In this document: positions 52,248 through 63,271 of the stretch, piece by piece
Layout of the letters: each line of letters starts with the position of its first letter
Position numbering within the stretch: the first letter of the stretch is position 1
From: Axinella damicornis
Taxonomy: Eukaryota > Porifera > Demospongiae > Axinellida > Axinellidae
DNA: 64,000 nucleotides
Reading direction: 5' to 3'
Assembly: GCA_963931865.1 (NCBI GenBank)
Contig: OZ007506.1
Location: 14,956,242 to 15,020,241, forward strand
Position numbers and translations under genes: made by a program
Notes under the pieces: model-generated
The model's input: the letters and a program-made list of their open reading frames with translations, nothing else
What the model was told of the DNA's origin: nothing
The model's database searches: none

Positions 52248-55200
52248 CAGCATGATCATGCACGAATACCCGGTACACATCATTTTAAAGGTGGATTTAC
52301 ATACTCTTGGGTTCTAAAATGGTCCAAGTTTAGTTTCGAACTCAAGTCTGATAACGCTGCACACTAACAAAAGCTTTTTGTTTGGTCAATGCTTGTTTGA
52401 AGGGGGACCAAGACGAAAGGTATAGCGATCGCTAATGTGGTCCCAAGGCTTGGACTTATTGAAATGACTGTCAGTGTGGTTTACCTGCTCAGTAGATGAT
52501 GTATGTACGTGTACACTACATACAACTTCTCAAGTGTGTATGCATGTGTGTTGTATTATGTCAAATCTGTCATCCGGGTGAATCTGTGCAGATCGATAAT
52601 TATGCATTACATACTGATTCTGAATTTGTTACCAAATTACAATAACTAACTTGCTAGTGTATACCAGGACGGACAACTGCTGACTCACCGGGGTAGTATT
52701 GTTGATAAGAGAGCAGTGGAGAAGTTAGTTCTGGTCCATCGGATCATGATCACCTCCATTGATCTCTTGGATTCTATGTAGCTACACTAGGACACAATCA
52801 GCTAGGAATAGGCTATTAGGGAGCTAGGAAAGGGGGGATGCAGGGGGAGGAGGGGGATGCACGGGAGGGAAGGAAGAGGAGGGAGAGAGAGCAGAGTACG
52901 TGGAAGAAAGATGGCAGGGTACGTGGGTCAGTCTTTCCCTTTTTGCTATCACAATGACTTCTTCCTGCAATGAACAGAGGTATGTTTAAACGCCCAGTTG
53001 CTATGCTGTAATCCACTGCTCAGAATATCCCCACAGCTAGTACTTTACGGGATGGTGGATGGAAGCTAGGGTGTGAGGGGTGTGAACTTGTAGCTACCTG
53101 GTATCCAGAGAGCAGCTGGCCATGTTACAGAGGTCAATGGGTATCAGGACCTGGTGATAGTGTAATGACTGTTCATCCTTGCCTAGTAAGTGCCATGCAC
53201 AGTGTAAGAATTGACATAACTACACCATTAATGCATTTGATTGGACAACTGACGACCTATTGTTGGATCTTGCATTGTAATAAACACTGCATGCTTTGTC
53301 CTGCGTATGTATATAAATCTATTATTACTGCATGGGAGAAGTACATTATTATGGGTGAGTACAGCTATCTCGGTCAATATACCGGCTAGTATTCAGAGAG
53401 ATGCAAGCAGTTTCTCACTTGATCAATATATACAATGTCATGTATTGACATTTCTTGGCCGTGACATTGCTAAAATCCACCACTACTGGCAAGTGTCTTT
53501 GGCTCCAGTGAAGCGTGCAAAATCCAGAGCAGGGTATGAAACCCTGCACCTGATCACCTGGCACTTCCTATTGGTCAGTGTCTTACTATTAAGCCAATGC
53601 TTTTGACTCAAGCAAAGTAACCTGTGACTGTGTGTGAGAAGAGGTCAAACCTGCAAAGATTGACATGGAGGAGTATTGCCTGCGATGCCATGACAGTGGG
53701 CACCTCATTGCAATTGATCTGAGTTGGGATCAAATTGCTACAACTGCAGTTTGGGCTACACACACACACACACAGTACATGGCCATAGGTCCAGTTAAAT
53801 GCTACCAGTTGTTGCAGACCAGTGACACTAGTATTGGCTTAACTGCTACTACCTAGCACTGAAGGAACCTGTCAGATGTGGAAAAGCTTCAGGATACAGA
53901 GTGCAATACTATTTGACAATAAGTGGAGCAGGTAGCCTGGAAGGAGGGCGAGGTCAGCTGTGTTTCCAGGAGCTATACATCTAGTCTGTAGCTTAGCTGC
54001 GTAGCTTGATTTATTTGCCACCAGTAGTATACACAAAATAACACCTTTGCATCTGTTGTCACTAGCTATATAGCTATCTCTTTTCCAGCCTGATTGCAGA
54101 TGCATAACGCCCAGATCATGATGGCAAACACTGTCAACGTATAGTGCTCAGTTGTGCTCATGATGCATTCAACAGGTATTATAGCATACAAGTACATAAA
54201 TACACGCAGTCTCACCATAGATAATAGAGCGTATTATCTGGTCTCACCTATGGCCCGGAGATACTTTGTATGTCAGTAGCGGCCCGAATTCAAACTAGAC
54301 GTCAGTAGCAGTAGCTGTGCAGAGTTCAAGCAGCTTGCTCAGTGAAAAGGCGAGGGCAATTCAAGGGAGAGTTTGGCGGGAAGTCAAAGTCAGGTGGCAC
54401 GCGCATGCGCAACCGGAAACAGCTGACTGTGGTTAAATACTGAATTTGTACCTAGTTTTGGCGGGAAGTCGGGATGGCTCATTCGCTTGCAGACTGGGGT
54501 TTGAATGTTTGCCTCCCCAATAACCGAGTACGAGTCTGGGCCACTCCGTACATACCGGTTCTCGACTTCCCCGCCTAGCAGCATGAGTACGCCGGTTCCC
54601 TCGCTCACCGAAGCTAAAGGTGTCTGGTAGAAAGCAGGTCGCCCTCCTGTGATTCCAGTCACGCCTATCCAGCGCTCCTGAGGCTTACACTTCGGTGTCT
54701 GACCTGTCACGGAGGGATGGGTGTGTTGCTAGGTTGTTATTTTTTCTTTTCTTTTTTTTTTTCATCTTTTTTTTTCTTTCGTCAAGTCTTTTTTTCTTTT
54801 TCTTTTTATAATGGAGGGAGGCTGCATTACTAGCTAGGCTTGTTATTATTATTATTTTGGGTGTTTCTTTCTTTTCTTCTTTTTCATGGAGGGAGGCTGC
54901 TCTTTTGTTCCCTGTTTACTTGGGGTAGGCTGCTATGCTTGTTCTGGATTATAGGCTGGTCTACAATGATTATAATAGACCTCTCATCAACACAAGGGAC
55001 ATATGTAATATAATACAAGGACAATTTTTGACCCTGTCATAGAGCCACCCAGGTTCTCCCATGCATATGCAATCACAGTATTCATTTTTATATGATGGCG
55101 CTTACTGCATGTCTACTCATTCAGCTATTAACCCTGTGTTACTGGTACCGTTTTTTTTACAGGGAGAGGTTCACCCTTATGCATAATGTGCAATCCTTCA

Positions 55201-55391
55201 TACAATCATGTACATTATATATATACGTACAATCAAAGAATATTACTAGACAGCATCCAGATGACAAACTCAATGTAAAGGAGGAGTAAATTGATTACAA
55301 GTACGATCCACGATTCATTATAATAATCCTCATGACCAGGTCACATGACTAGACCTCAGTGCTCGAGTGTTCATGGTCAGGTTGAGGGTGT
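52248..55391. other. No confident gene; poly-T tracts
   Basis: Two short minus-strand open stretches with splice-like borders exist. One, near 53093-53145, encodes VLIPIDLCNMASCSLDT; the other lies near 52690-52730. They could not be joined to anything. T-rich tracts with TTTCTTTT motifs are at 54740-54890. The rest shows nothing I can name. Confidence 0.45.
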
Positions 55392-57307
55392 TCATCTGTT
55401 CCAATATGAATCCAATTGTGTGCTGCCGGATGGTGGCAACATGGATTGTAGCTGTAAGATATCTTGGAGTTGGCCTGAGCTACGTAGCTTTGCATGGAGT
55501 TCCGCATTCTCAGCTGATAGGGCATCTCAAGCCTGTGGGTGGGCGGGGAGGGTTGTGTGCAAGAGTGTGTGCATATGTGTGTGTGAGGGTGTGTGTGTGT
55601 GGAAACAATGGTAGCAAGACTCTGAAGAAGAGTGTCCTGTACTGTGAGGCCAGCCTCGTACGGCACAATAGCTGGTATGCATGTAGTATGTAGCCTCGTT
55701 CCCAGGCCTCTGCCCTGACTTTATCTCGCAGCCGTGGAGAAAAGTCGGGACTGCGAGATAAAGTCTGGGCGGAGGCCTGGGAACGAGGCTATGTAGTATG
55801 TGTGTCTGTGTAATCAAGGAGGTGTGGATGTGTGAAATACTCATATCTATAATCGCTCCATCCAGGGATCAGTATACTGACGTTCAGAAGTCAGTAATCT
55901 CAAGTACCGTATACTGGAAAATTTTGGCGGCCATTAAAGTTGGTGAAATGGCCTAAAATGGCTCGGTATAGAATTTGGCGATTTTAAATTTGGCTGTCGC
56001 AAGGGAAAAGTATGATGTCACTATGCAACTGAGATCGGGAAGCAGGATGAAGACGTACGAAACGGATAGCAGTGTCGTGGCCATCACGTTTTCAGCGGCA
56101 TTTGGAGGTGGCAAACAGCTATCCGGGAGGTCAGCAATGCCCATGATGTGTACGCTGTGGCAGTGATGCACGACCCAGGACAGGTACACAGTCGGCCATG
56201 ACTGCATGTTCAGCAGTCTGTCTATGCTTTTAATTCGGTGCACCGTCTGTGAAGTAGTAGGCGCTTCCCCACAGACCTCTCTCTCAGCAGGTAGTACGTT
56301 GGGTTTTGCAATCTCATTTAGTCAAGGTGAACTAGCTCCCGCGTGCGCTGACAGTCGATCTAGCTGGCTAGCCAATACTGCGACTTTTTAATTTGGCGAT
56401 TGGCTTCAGAATTGCCAAATCACCAAATTAAAACGGTCGCCAAAACTTCTCGGTATACGGTATCCTGTTCTCATAAACTGCAGCCGATCTCATACTGTCA
56501 CTCACAGCTCTTCTGCTCTTTGTAGCCTCTCCCTCAGTGATATGTCGTCATTGAGGTACATGTACAGCTCTGGGGCATGAAGGCTGGTAGTACGCTGCTT
56601 GTTAGCTAGAGGGATAAGAGGGAGGAGGAAGGGGGTTGAGAGGGAGTGGGAGGAATGGAAGGAGGGAGGAAGAAGAGGGAGCAAATTCATGATCAGTGAG
56701 TTGCTCACCACTATAGTGGTCTAATAGCAGTGAGGGACTTCAACAAAAGGTATTCACCGATTTATGCCTCACTTTGGAGCCTCACCATTCGGGCCAGGAG
56801 CCTTCCTACACATTCAAATGTTGTATCTGTGAGGTAGGCGGCCTGATATGCGTACAAACCTAGCGGGAAAGCCAAGGCTCTTATTAGCTTGGAATGATGG
56901 TAAGTTGAAAAAAGTTACCCCTTTTCTCAAATCTGCTCACATAAATTATAGCTCACATTTCTATTCCTTGCAGTTCCGACAGTCGACCACCACAGTCCTT
57001 ACAGTGCTTGTGACAGCTGATACCACAGTCCTTACAATGGACACCTTGCTTCACAATGCCCTTCATATGTGTGAAGGTGTGTGTGTGTGTGTGATGTGTT
57101 TGTGTATGCACGTGTGAGTGTGTGTTTCGTGATGTGTGACAGTGTGAGTGGTAAGCTGATGTGGTAACTGACCATTCCCTTGCAGTGCCCACAGACCGAC
57201 GTTCCAATGAAGGTGTGCTTGACAAAGTTGTGAGTGAATCATTCTCTGAGGAGAGAATTTGCACTCAAGAATAGGAGAGCATCTCATCGTAGCTGATGAT
57301 ACCATCA
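55392..57307 (-). CDS. RasGRP-like protein fragment: EF-hand, C1 domain, C-terminal coil (lesions or missing exons)
   Basis: Minus-strand pieces: EF-hand end from 57307 (DGIISYDEMLS), C1 first part about 57240-57173, C1 second part 57060-56994, 56826-56786, about 56592-56510, and a last coiled-coil piece about 55519-55392 ending in TGA. Joining the middle three in phase gives HNFVKHTFIGTSVCGHCKGM, then GIVKQGVHCKDCGISCHKHC, then KDYTTFEC, with all eight zinc-ligand positions of a C1 domain. The EF-hand followed by C1 is the RasGRP order. Oddities: the C-x-C loop is 11 residues instead of 13. An in-frame TGA and a frame change sit between EF-hand and C1 (about 57235-57265). The last piece does not join in phase to the one before. 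The catalytic GEF region was not found. It could be a pseudogene, a gene with assembly errors, or a paralog with unseen exons. Confidence 0.5.
55692..55792. mobile_element. Complete hairpin-family MITE, about 100 bp
   Basis: TAGCCTCGTTCCCAGGCCTC, then TGCCCTGACTTTATCTCGCAG, folding back to GAGGCCTGGGAACGAGGCTA. TA at both ends. Confidence 0.85.
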
Positions 57308-57619
57308 CTGGGAGTGTGAGTGTGTGCGTTTGAGAGAGTGTGTGTGTGTGTACTTGGAACAGTTGAAGGGTACAGTGTATGAACAGTCAAGAATAGGTTT
57401 CCTAATGGATGGTGTTCGCATACAAAGGCCAATAGCTTTAGAATTGACAGAAAAACTCTAAATTTAGCTAAAAAGGTTATGTCCCAAGTCCACAAGTCGA
57501 CAAAACAAGAGCTCCAAGTTCATTTCTTGTCCCAAGCCCAGTTCCCCAAAGTGGTTTGACAGCACGTGTTCCGTCACCGAGGTCTCCAGAGGTGCAGTGT
57601 CACAGAGGTAGGGGTGGTT

Positions 57620-57620
<1 letters not shown>

Positions 57621-57652
<32 letters not shown>
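57621..57652. repeat. Poly-C run (about 32)
   Basis: Uninterrupted C tract; its exact length is not trustworthy in an assembly. Confidence 0.9.
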
Positions 57653-57654
<2 letters not shown>

Positions 57655-57879
57655 AGTGTGAGGGACCCCAAAGTCTAGAGTTGCATCCCACAGTCTTGCC
57701 CATCCAACTCTCCTCTCTACTTGAGCTATCAAGGGGGCTCGCACACCACATCTGTCTAGTAGCAGTACACCACCCACAATTACTCCCAACCCTCTCCCTT
57801 CAAGCCCTTTCCCCACACCAATTCTCCTTCCAGCATCTTATCAGTGAAAGCCACACCACACAACTCCTCCAATTCCTTA

Positions 57880-58095
57880 CACAAGGGGGTGACACTCCCA
57901 TTGACGCCATAGTCAGAGCTGCGACCGGGGTCAAGAAATCTTGACCGTCATTTTTGCTGCTTGACCACTTGACCGCATAGCATACGGAAGAATGCGTAGC
58001 GACTCCACCCCTTCCTTAGTATACGGGTCAAGACTTGCCGATAAGCCTGGTCGCAGCTCTGACTACGGCGTCTTGGTAATGTCACCCCCTTGTTA
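57880..58095. mobile_element. Palindromic element with nested inverted repeats
   Basis: The core GTCAGAGCTGCGACC (57911) is inverted as GGTCGCAGCTCTGAC (about 58050-58064), flanked by TA. The pairing extends outward: ACAAGGGGGTGACA at the left with TGTCACCCCCTTGT at the right. The outer arms may be older duplicated sequence around a smaller insertion. Confidence 0.7.
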
Positions 58096-59079
58096 CACTC
58101 CCTCACCAAACACAGAAGAATAGTGTCACTCATTGATTCCACCAGCCTTCCACCCACACACCTTGAACCTGCACTCAGAACCCTCCGAAGGAACCCCAAC
58201 TTCCTTTCCAACATCTTGCTCCTCACTGACTGCATCCCAACAACTACCAGGGCTGCTGTATTGTTGTGATGCTTTGGACATTTCTAGCCTCCTAACGAAT
58301 GCGCGCATGCGTACAAAGTCCAGTCAGTCCACGGTCCAGTCCAGAGTCTAGTCCACAGTCCAGAGTCCAGGTACTGCAGGTACTGCAGTACCGTACCGGT
58401 AACACGGTAGTCCGCTGCTGTTCCCTGATTGCGTCCGCTTCAGGCCTTCAGCTGCTGCACTCCCGAGTGTCTTCAGAAGTTAGTTCTCGCAAGTCGAGTC
58501 TAGTCCCCCCCCCCCCGAACATCCCACTTCCAATTCGAGACGTACCACACGATTCGCCAGCGATTTTTGTGGAGAAGCCAGGTCCTGGTCTCCAGTCGCC
58601 ACAGATTCACCTATGGAGCCCTCCCCCACACTTCGCTTACTCATGGCGCTAATTATCGTGAGTTTATTTTGTGGCATAAATTATAGCTGTACAGTACATG
58701 TACATCACCACAAGTCAGAACTTATTAACACCGTTTTGGCCTCAAGAGTCAGGGTGGTGCTCATTTCCTAAGTAGTTTGTGCCTGCCTGCTTTTGTAAAA
58801 TGACAGTACTGATGAAGACAGATGGCAATCATCCCGGGGTGAGCTTTAAGTAGTGCGAAAGTATATAGTCTCGCGGGCCAGACTTTACATTCCGCCGAGA
58901 GGGGATGTAAAGTCTGGAACCTGCCTATTCATTACGGAAGTGGGTGGGACTAGACTCGACTAGTGCATGCACTATAGCTAGTGACACATGCTACCTCTGA
59001 ACCTTGAACTCTGCAAAGAATGCCCGGGAACATATCAGGTGGAACTTTCCTGAAGAACCAGCCTAGCACAGTAGCTGTA

Positions 59080-59230
59080 ACAGACACAATCGGGGTGCAG
59101 CAGCTGAAGCGGACACCACTGGGGAGCAGCAGCTGAAGCGGATGCTACTGAGTGCGGACTCGATTGGGGAGCTGCAGCTGAAGCAGACACGATTGGGGAG
59201 CAGCAGCTGAAGCGGATGCAATCAGGGCCA
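59080..59230. repeat. Minisatellite, 27-30 bp units, related to 40330-40470
   Basis: Units of the form GGGGAGCAGCAGCTGAAGCG with intervening GACACGATT or GATGCAATC. The leading context (ACTCTGCAAAGAATG) is shared with the other locus. Confidence 0.75.
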
Positions 59231-59839
59231 GGGAGCAGCTATATACCAGGCGGTGGGCTGCTAATAGGTGAATTAGGAAGTAGCAGTGCTCACCAGTATC
59301 GCTGACTAGCAGAGTGTACCTTTCTGACTGACCATCACTTGCAATGCAAGTGCAATGCGTGACGGATATGTGTACTGCATAGAGATTTGATTGGTAAAAT
59401 TTAAGAATGGAGCAGCTGATAGCAGGTACATGTATGGAGAGAAGAATTAGGCAGCCATGTGATTGGCAATTAATTGCATGGCTGTGAGAACAATGTTGGT
59501 TACTCACACTCCTATTGGACTCACTGCCATGCTGTGAGGTGCGGTAATCCACAGCTCATAGTGATTTTCATTGGCTGTCAGTTTACGTAGGAATGTATGA
59601 CTTTGGTAGGGGCATAGGCTGCCCACCCAATTGTGATGTTTTGGGGCTTGTTTTGGCAACTTATCAACTTGTTCTACATCAAGTGTGGTTGCCAGGCAAC
59701 CACTGTCAAGAAGTGGCCAGGCTAGTGGAGGTCTCTATCAGAGAGGTGTCAAAGAGATGAGCTATTGCGGTTGTTTCTTGATAACTATCATGAATGTTAG
59801 TAACCAGTAATAACTGTAAGTACTCGAATTCAGTCTATC

Positions 59840-60390
59840 TGTGGTCTCTGCTGGTCTCCCTTGGTCTCCAGTGGTGTCTCACGGTCTCTGCTGGTCTCCA
59901 GTAGTCTCGCCTGGTCTCCAGGCTTCTCTGCTGGTCTCGCCTGGTCTCCAATGGTCTCCAGGGGTCTCTGCTTAGTCTCCAGTGGTATCTGTATCTGCTG
60001 GTCTCCAGTGGTCTTGCCAGGTCTCCACTGTAGTCTCTGCTGGTCTCCAGTGGTCTCTAGAGGTCTCTGCTGGTCTCCAGTGGTCTTGCCAGGTCTCCAG
60101 TGGTCTCTGCTGGTCTCCAGTGGTCTTGCCAGGTCTCCAGTGGTCTCTGCTGGTCTCCAGTGGTCTTGCCAGGTCTCCAGTGGTCTCTGCTGGTCTTGCC
60201 AGGTCTCCAGTGGTCTCTGCTGGTCTCCAGTGGTCTTGCCAGGTCTCCAGTGGTCTCTGCTGGTCTCCAGTGGTCTTGCCAGGTCTCCAGTGGTCTCTGT
60301 TGGTCTCCAGTGGTCTCCCTTGGTCTCCAGTGGTCTCTAGAGGTCTCTGCTGGTCTCCAGTGGTCTCGCCTGGTTTCTAGGGGTCTTTTC
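59840..60390. repeat. 10-bp / 40-bp higher-order minisatellite (GGTCTC-rich)
   Basis: The base unit is GGTCTCCAGT or GGTCTCTGCT. Groups of four form a 40-bp higher-order unit ending GGTCTTGCCA. Inverted-orientation units (GAGACCACTGGAG) recur at 60713-60785, 60970-61005 and 61158-61172. Confidence 0.95.
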
Positions 60391-60447
60391 TTTGCAGTAT
60401 GGGACAACAGCATGGTGTTATGTTAGTGTGTTATTGTGAAAATCAAT

Positions 60448-60627
60448 GATGTATAACAAACATTTGTTGAAACCAAGGATGTATGACAAAATTAATGATG
60501 TAGCTATAACAAACATTTGTTGAAACCAAGGATGTATGACAAAATTAATGATGTAGCTATAACAAACATTTGTTGAAACCAAGGATGTATGACAAAATTA
60601 ATGATGTAGCTATAACAAACATTTGTT
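60448..60627. repeat. 53-bp tandem repeat, about 3.5 copies
   Basis: The unit begins AACAAACATTTGTTGAAACC and continues through GATGTATGACAAAATTAATG; the copies are almost identical. Confidence 0.9.
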
Positions 60628-60785
60628 GGCTCTCGATTCATGTATAGTATTAGTTACGAAAGTGAAGTGTGCCTCACTAAAACGCATTCAGTTTTAATAT
60701 CAGTGAACTAAGGGAGACCACCAGAGACCCCTAGAGATCAGGTGAGACCAGGTGAGACCACTGGAGGCCAGCAGATCGAGACCCC

Positions 60786-60972
60786 TGCACAGCTTGAGAA
60801 AGGCTAGTTTGCAACAGTTTACAAGTGTTGAAAATGCTAGTGTACAAGGCAGTTTACAAGTTTGTAAATGAACCCCTGTATGTAAGCAATAGGAGTTCAT
60901 TTACAAACTTGTAAACTGGCTTGTACACTTGCATTTACAACATTTGTAAACTAGCCTATCTCAAGCTGTGCT
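60786..60972. mobile_element. Palindromic MITE, about 187 bp
   Basis: GCACAGCTTGAGAAAGGCTA at the left is inverted at the right (TAGCCTATCTCAAGCTGTGC). Pairing continues through TTTACAAGTTTGTAAATGAA and its complement near the centre. It is flanked on both sides by GAGACC-type minisatellite units, so it is inserted in that array. Confidence 0.85.
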
Positions 60973-61011
60973 GGAGACCAACAGAGACCATGAGATACCA
61001 CTGGAGACAAG

Positions 61012-61160
61012 TACCCAGTCCCACGCCCAGCTTTTCGTCACTTGCAGTGCGGTAAAGCGGCTGCAAGCGACAAAAAGCTGGGTGTGGGACTGGAACGAGG
61101 CTAGATGGAGTAGCCTCGTTCCCAGTCCCACACCCAGCTTTTTGTCGCTTTACCGTACCA
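61012..61160. mobile_element. Hairpin-family MITE, compound copy
   Basis: CCCAGTCCCACGCCCAGCTT (61015) folds with AAGCTGGGTGTGGGACTGG (61075). A second start (TAGCCTCGTTCCCAGTCCCA, 61111) follows, giving one hairpin and a half. Confidence 0.8.
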
Positions 61161-62330
61161 GCAGAGACCACTGATTAGAGTAGTTATTACATGTTATTTC
61201 AGACACTAATTAGCAGTCCTGCTGCCTGCTGGCCGGTGGATACTACTGGGTCTTCCTTCTGTCATTGGCAGTTAAAAGTAAATTGTAGCCCGCATCTTTG
61301 ATCAATGAAATGCAGTAACCCACATGTACATAACTATGTCAATGTGTATTGTCGGAGTCAGGGTCACATGACACCTGCATAACTATGCAACATGGTGTGG
61401 TTGGAGTCAAGACACCTGCACACACGACCTCATTAGAATCCTGAAACAAGGGCCTCTAATCCTGTCCAGGGCTGATCTTTGGGCAGAACAGTTGTTAGAT
61501 GGTATTGCTGATGAGCACAGAGTTGTTTGCTGTAAAACCAATAGCTGTTGTTTTAAAGTGGGTACTTGCTGGCTTAGCCTCATTCCCACGCGGCCTGGGA
61601 ATGAGGCTATTGCTGGCTGACCTTAGTGTGTGCCTTTGAACCTGCTTTGGTGCGGCAATTAGTTCTTATACTATATATTTGGGAGGCTAATTGCAGGGTA
61701 TATCCAATTTGCATAGTGAGTTGTCCTCCCAGAAGAAAGAACATTCAGAATGCAGGCATCAGCAACCCTCCTGGAGTTAGTTTATGTATACTAATCGTCA
61801 TTAGTGAGTCTTTTCTATTCCTTGCTGTCGCAGTTTGGTTTTGGGACAGCAAAACCAAAATCACCCATGAGCTACATGTAGTTGGTCAGGTGATGCAAGT
61901 ACAAACATGCTGTTTGAGTAGGCATGCAGGTAACATTGTGTATCACCTTTGAACCAGTTGGTTACTGGTTTGTGGTTTGTTAGGTGATGAGGGTTGAAGC
62001 AAACACTGAATACACTCTTACAGTACATGTTGATTGCTTATTTTGTGCTAATACTGCATGTATGTGGGCATGAATCCTGAGATGATTACCAGCTATAAAA
62101 TTTCATATTGTGACAAGTGAATCAGGAGATTTGATGCTCTTCTTATCAGCTCTTCACATCATCTAGTAAGTGATATGTGATGTGATGTTGGCGCTTACAT
62201 GTAAATGTATGCATACATGTACAGGTGTACATGTATGTGAGTCAGATGATTATAAATTAACACCGCCATTACTGGTATCTCTGCAATGTTCTACAGAATA
62301 TAGTGCTTTCATACTGTTTTGTATTACTCC

Positions 62331-62440
62331 CTCCCTCCCTCCCTCCCTCCCTCCCTCCCTCCCTCCTCCCTCCCTCCCTCCCTCCCTCCCTCCCTCCCTC
62401 CCTCCCTCCCTCCCTCCCCCCCCCTTCCTCCCTCCTTCCC
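62331..62440. repeat. (CCCT)n tract
   Basis: Tetranucleotide CCCT/CTCC repeats with a C9 run and a degenerate end, immediately before the acceptor TCCCTCCCAG of the first visible NPC1 exon. It could serve as an exaggerated polypyrimidine tract. Confidence 0.9.
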
Positions 62441-62446
62441 TCCCAG

Positions 62447-63224
62447 ACCCTAGTATCACTGGCCCATGCCAGCTCTGTTCCAAATATTACCCATCAGGCT
62501 GGCACCTGCATCTGGAGGGGTGATTGTGCCCCTTCATATTATGTTTCTGGTGGTAAGTTTCACTGTTTCTACAATGGAAATGCGACCAAGCTTGAAGAGG
62601 GAACACGCCTTTATGAAATTATCCAAGAAACCTGTCCTCGGTATATCAAGCGTGGTGAAGTGTGTTGTGACCTTTCAATTGCGCTAACTCTACAGGATCA
62701 AATAAAGCAAGCGCAGCAGCTTTTCAGTCGATGTCCAGCCTGTGTCAAAAATTTTGTCAACCATTTCTGCGTTGCAAGTTGTGATCCTGACCAGTCTCTG
62801 TTTATGGATGTCCCAAGTCATTCGCTCGTATTGCTGAATGCCACCACCTGGTACGTAACAGCAGTCGATGTATACATCACCGAAGAGTATGCCAACAATT
62901 TGTACAACTCTTGTAAGAGTGTGCAGTTNNNNNNNNNNNNNNNNNNNNNNNNNNNNNNNNNNNNNNNNNNNNNNNNNNNNNNNNNNNNNNNNNNNNNNNN
63001 NNNNNNNNNNNNNNNNNNNNNNNNNNNNNNNNNNNNNNNNNNNNNNNNNNNNNNNNNNNNNNNNNNNNNNNNNNNNNNNNNNNNNNNNNNNNNNNNNNNN
63101 NNNNNNNNNNNNNNNNNNNNNNNNNNNNTTTTTGGGGGGGGGGGGGGCAATTGAATAGTGCGTGGCAGAGCGCCATTTAGGGGAGTCTGGGTTTGAAATT
63201 TCTAAGGCGGGGCAAAGCATTTTC

Positions 63225-63271
<47 letters not shown>

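Larger units (their letters stand above)
57308..62446. other. Repeat-rich region without a confident gene
   Basis: Includes a poly-C run (57621-57652), a palindromic element (57880-58095), a CAGTCCAGTCC-type array (58318-58370), minisatellites at 59080-59230, 59840-60390 and 60448-60627, a palindrome at 60786-60972, and hairpin-family copies at 61012-61160 and 61574-61612. Upstream NPC1 exon(s) encoding the signal peptide should lie at the right end but were not identified. Confidence 0.55.

Noticed and set aside
55349..55666. Minus-strand frame of 105 codons overlapping the RasGRP-like 3' end
   Set aside because: A different frame of the same DNA reads ENAELHAKLRSSGQLQDILQ then a stop, which looks like a genuine coiled-coil terminus; the longer frame has no such features.
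59861..60426. Several 100-160 codon repetitive frames (Trp/Ser/Val-rich or Arg/Asp/Trp-rich)
   Set aside because: Translations of the GGTCTC minisatellite in all frames on both strands; the period is 10/40 bp and no gene signals are present.
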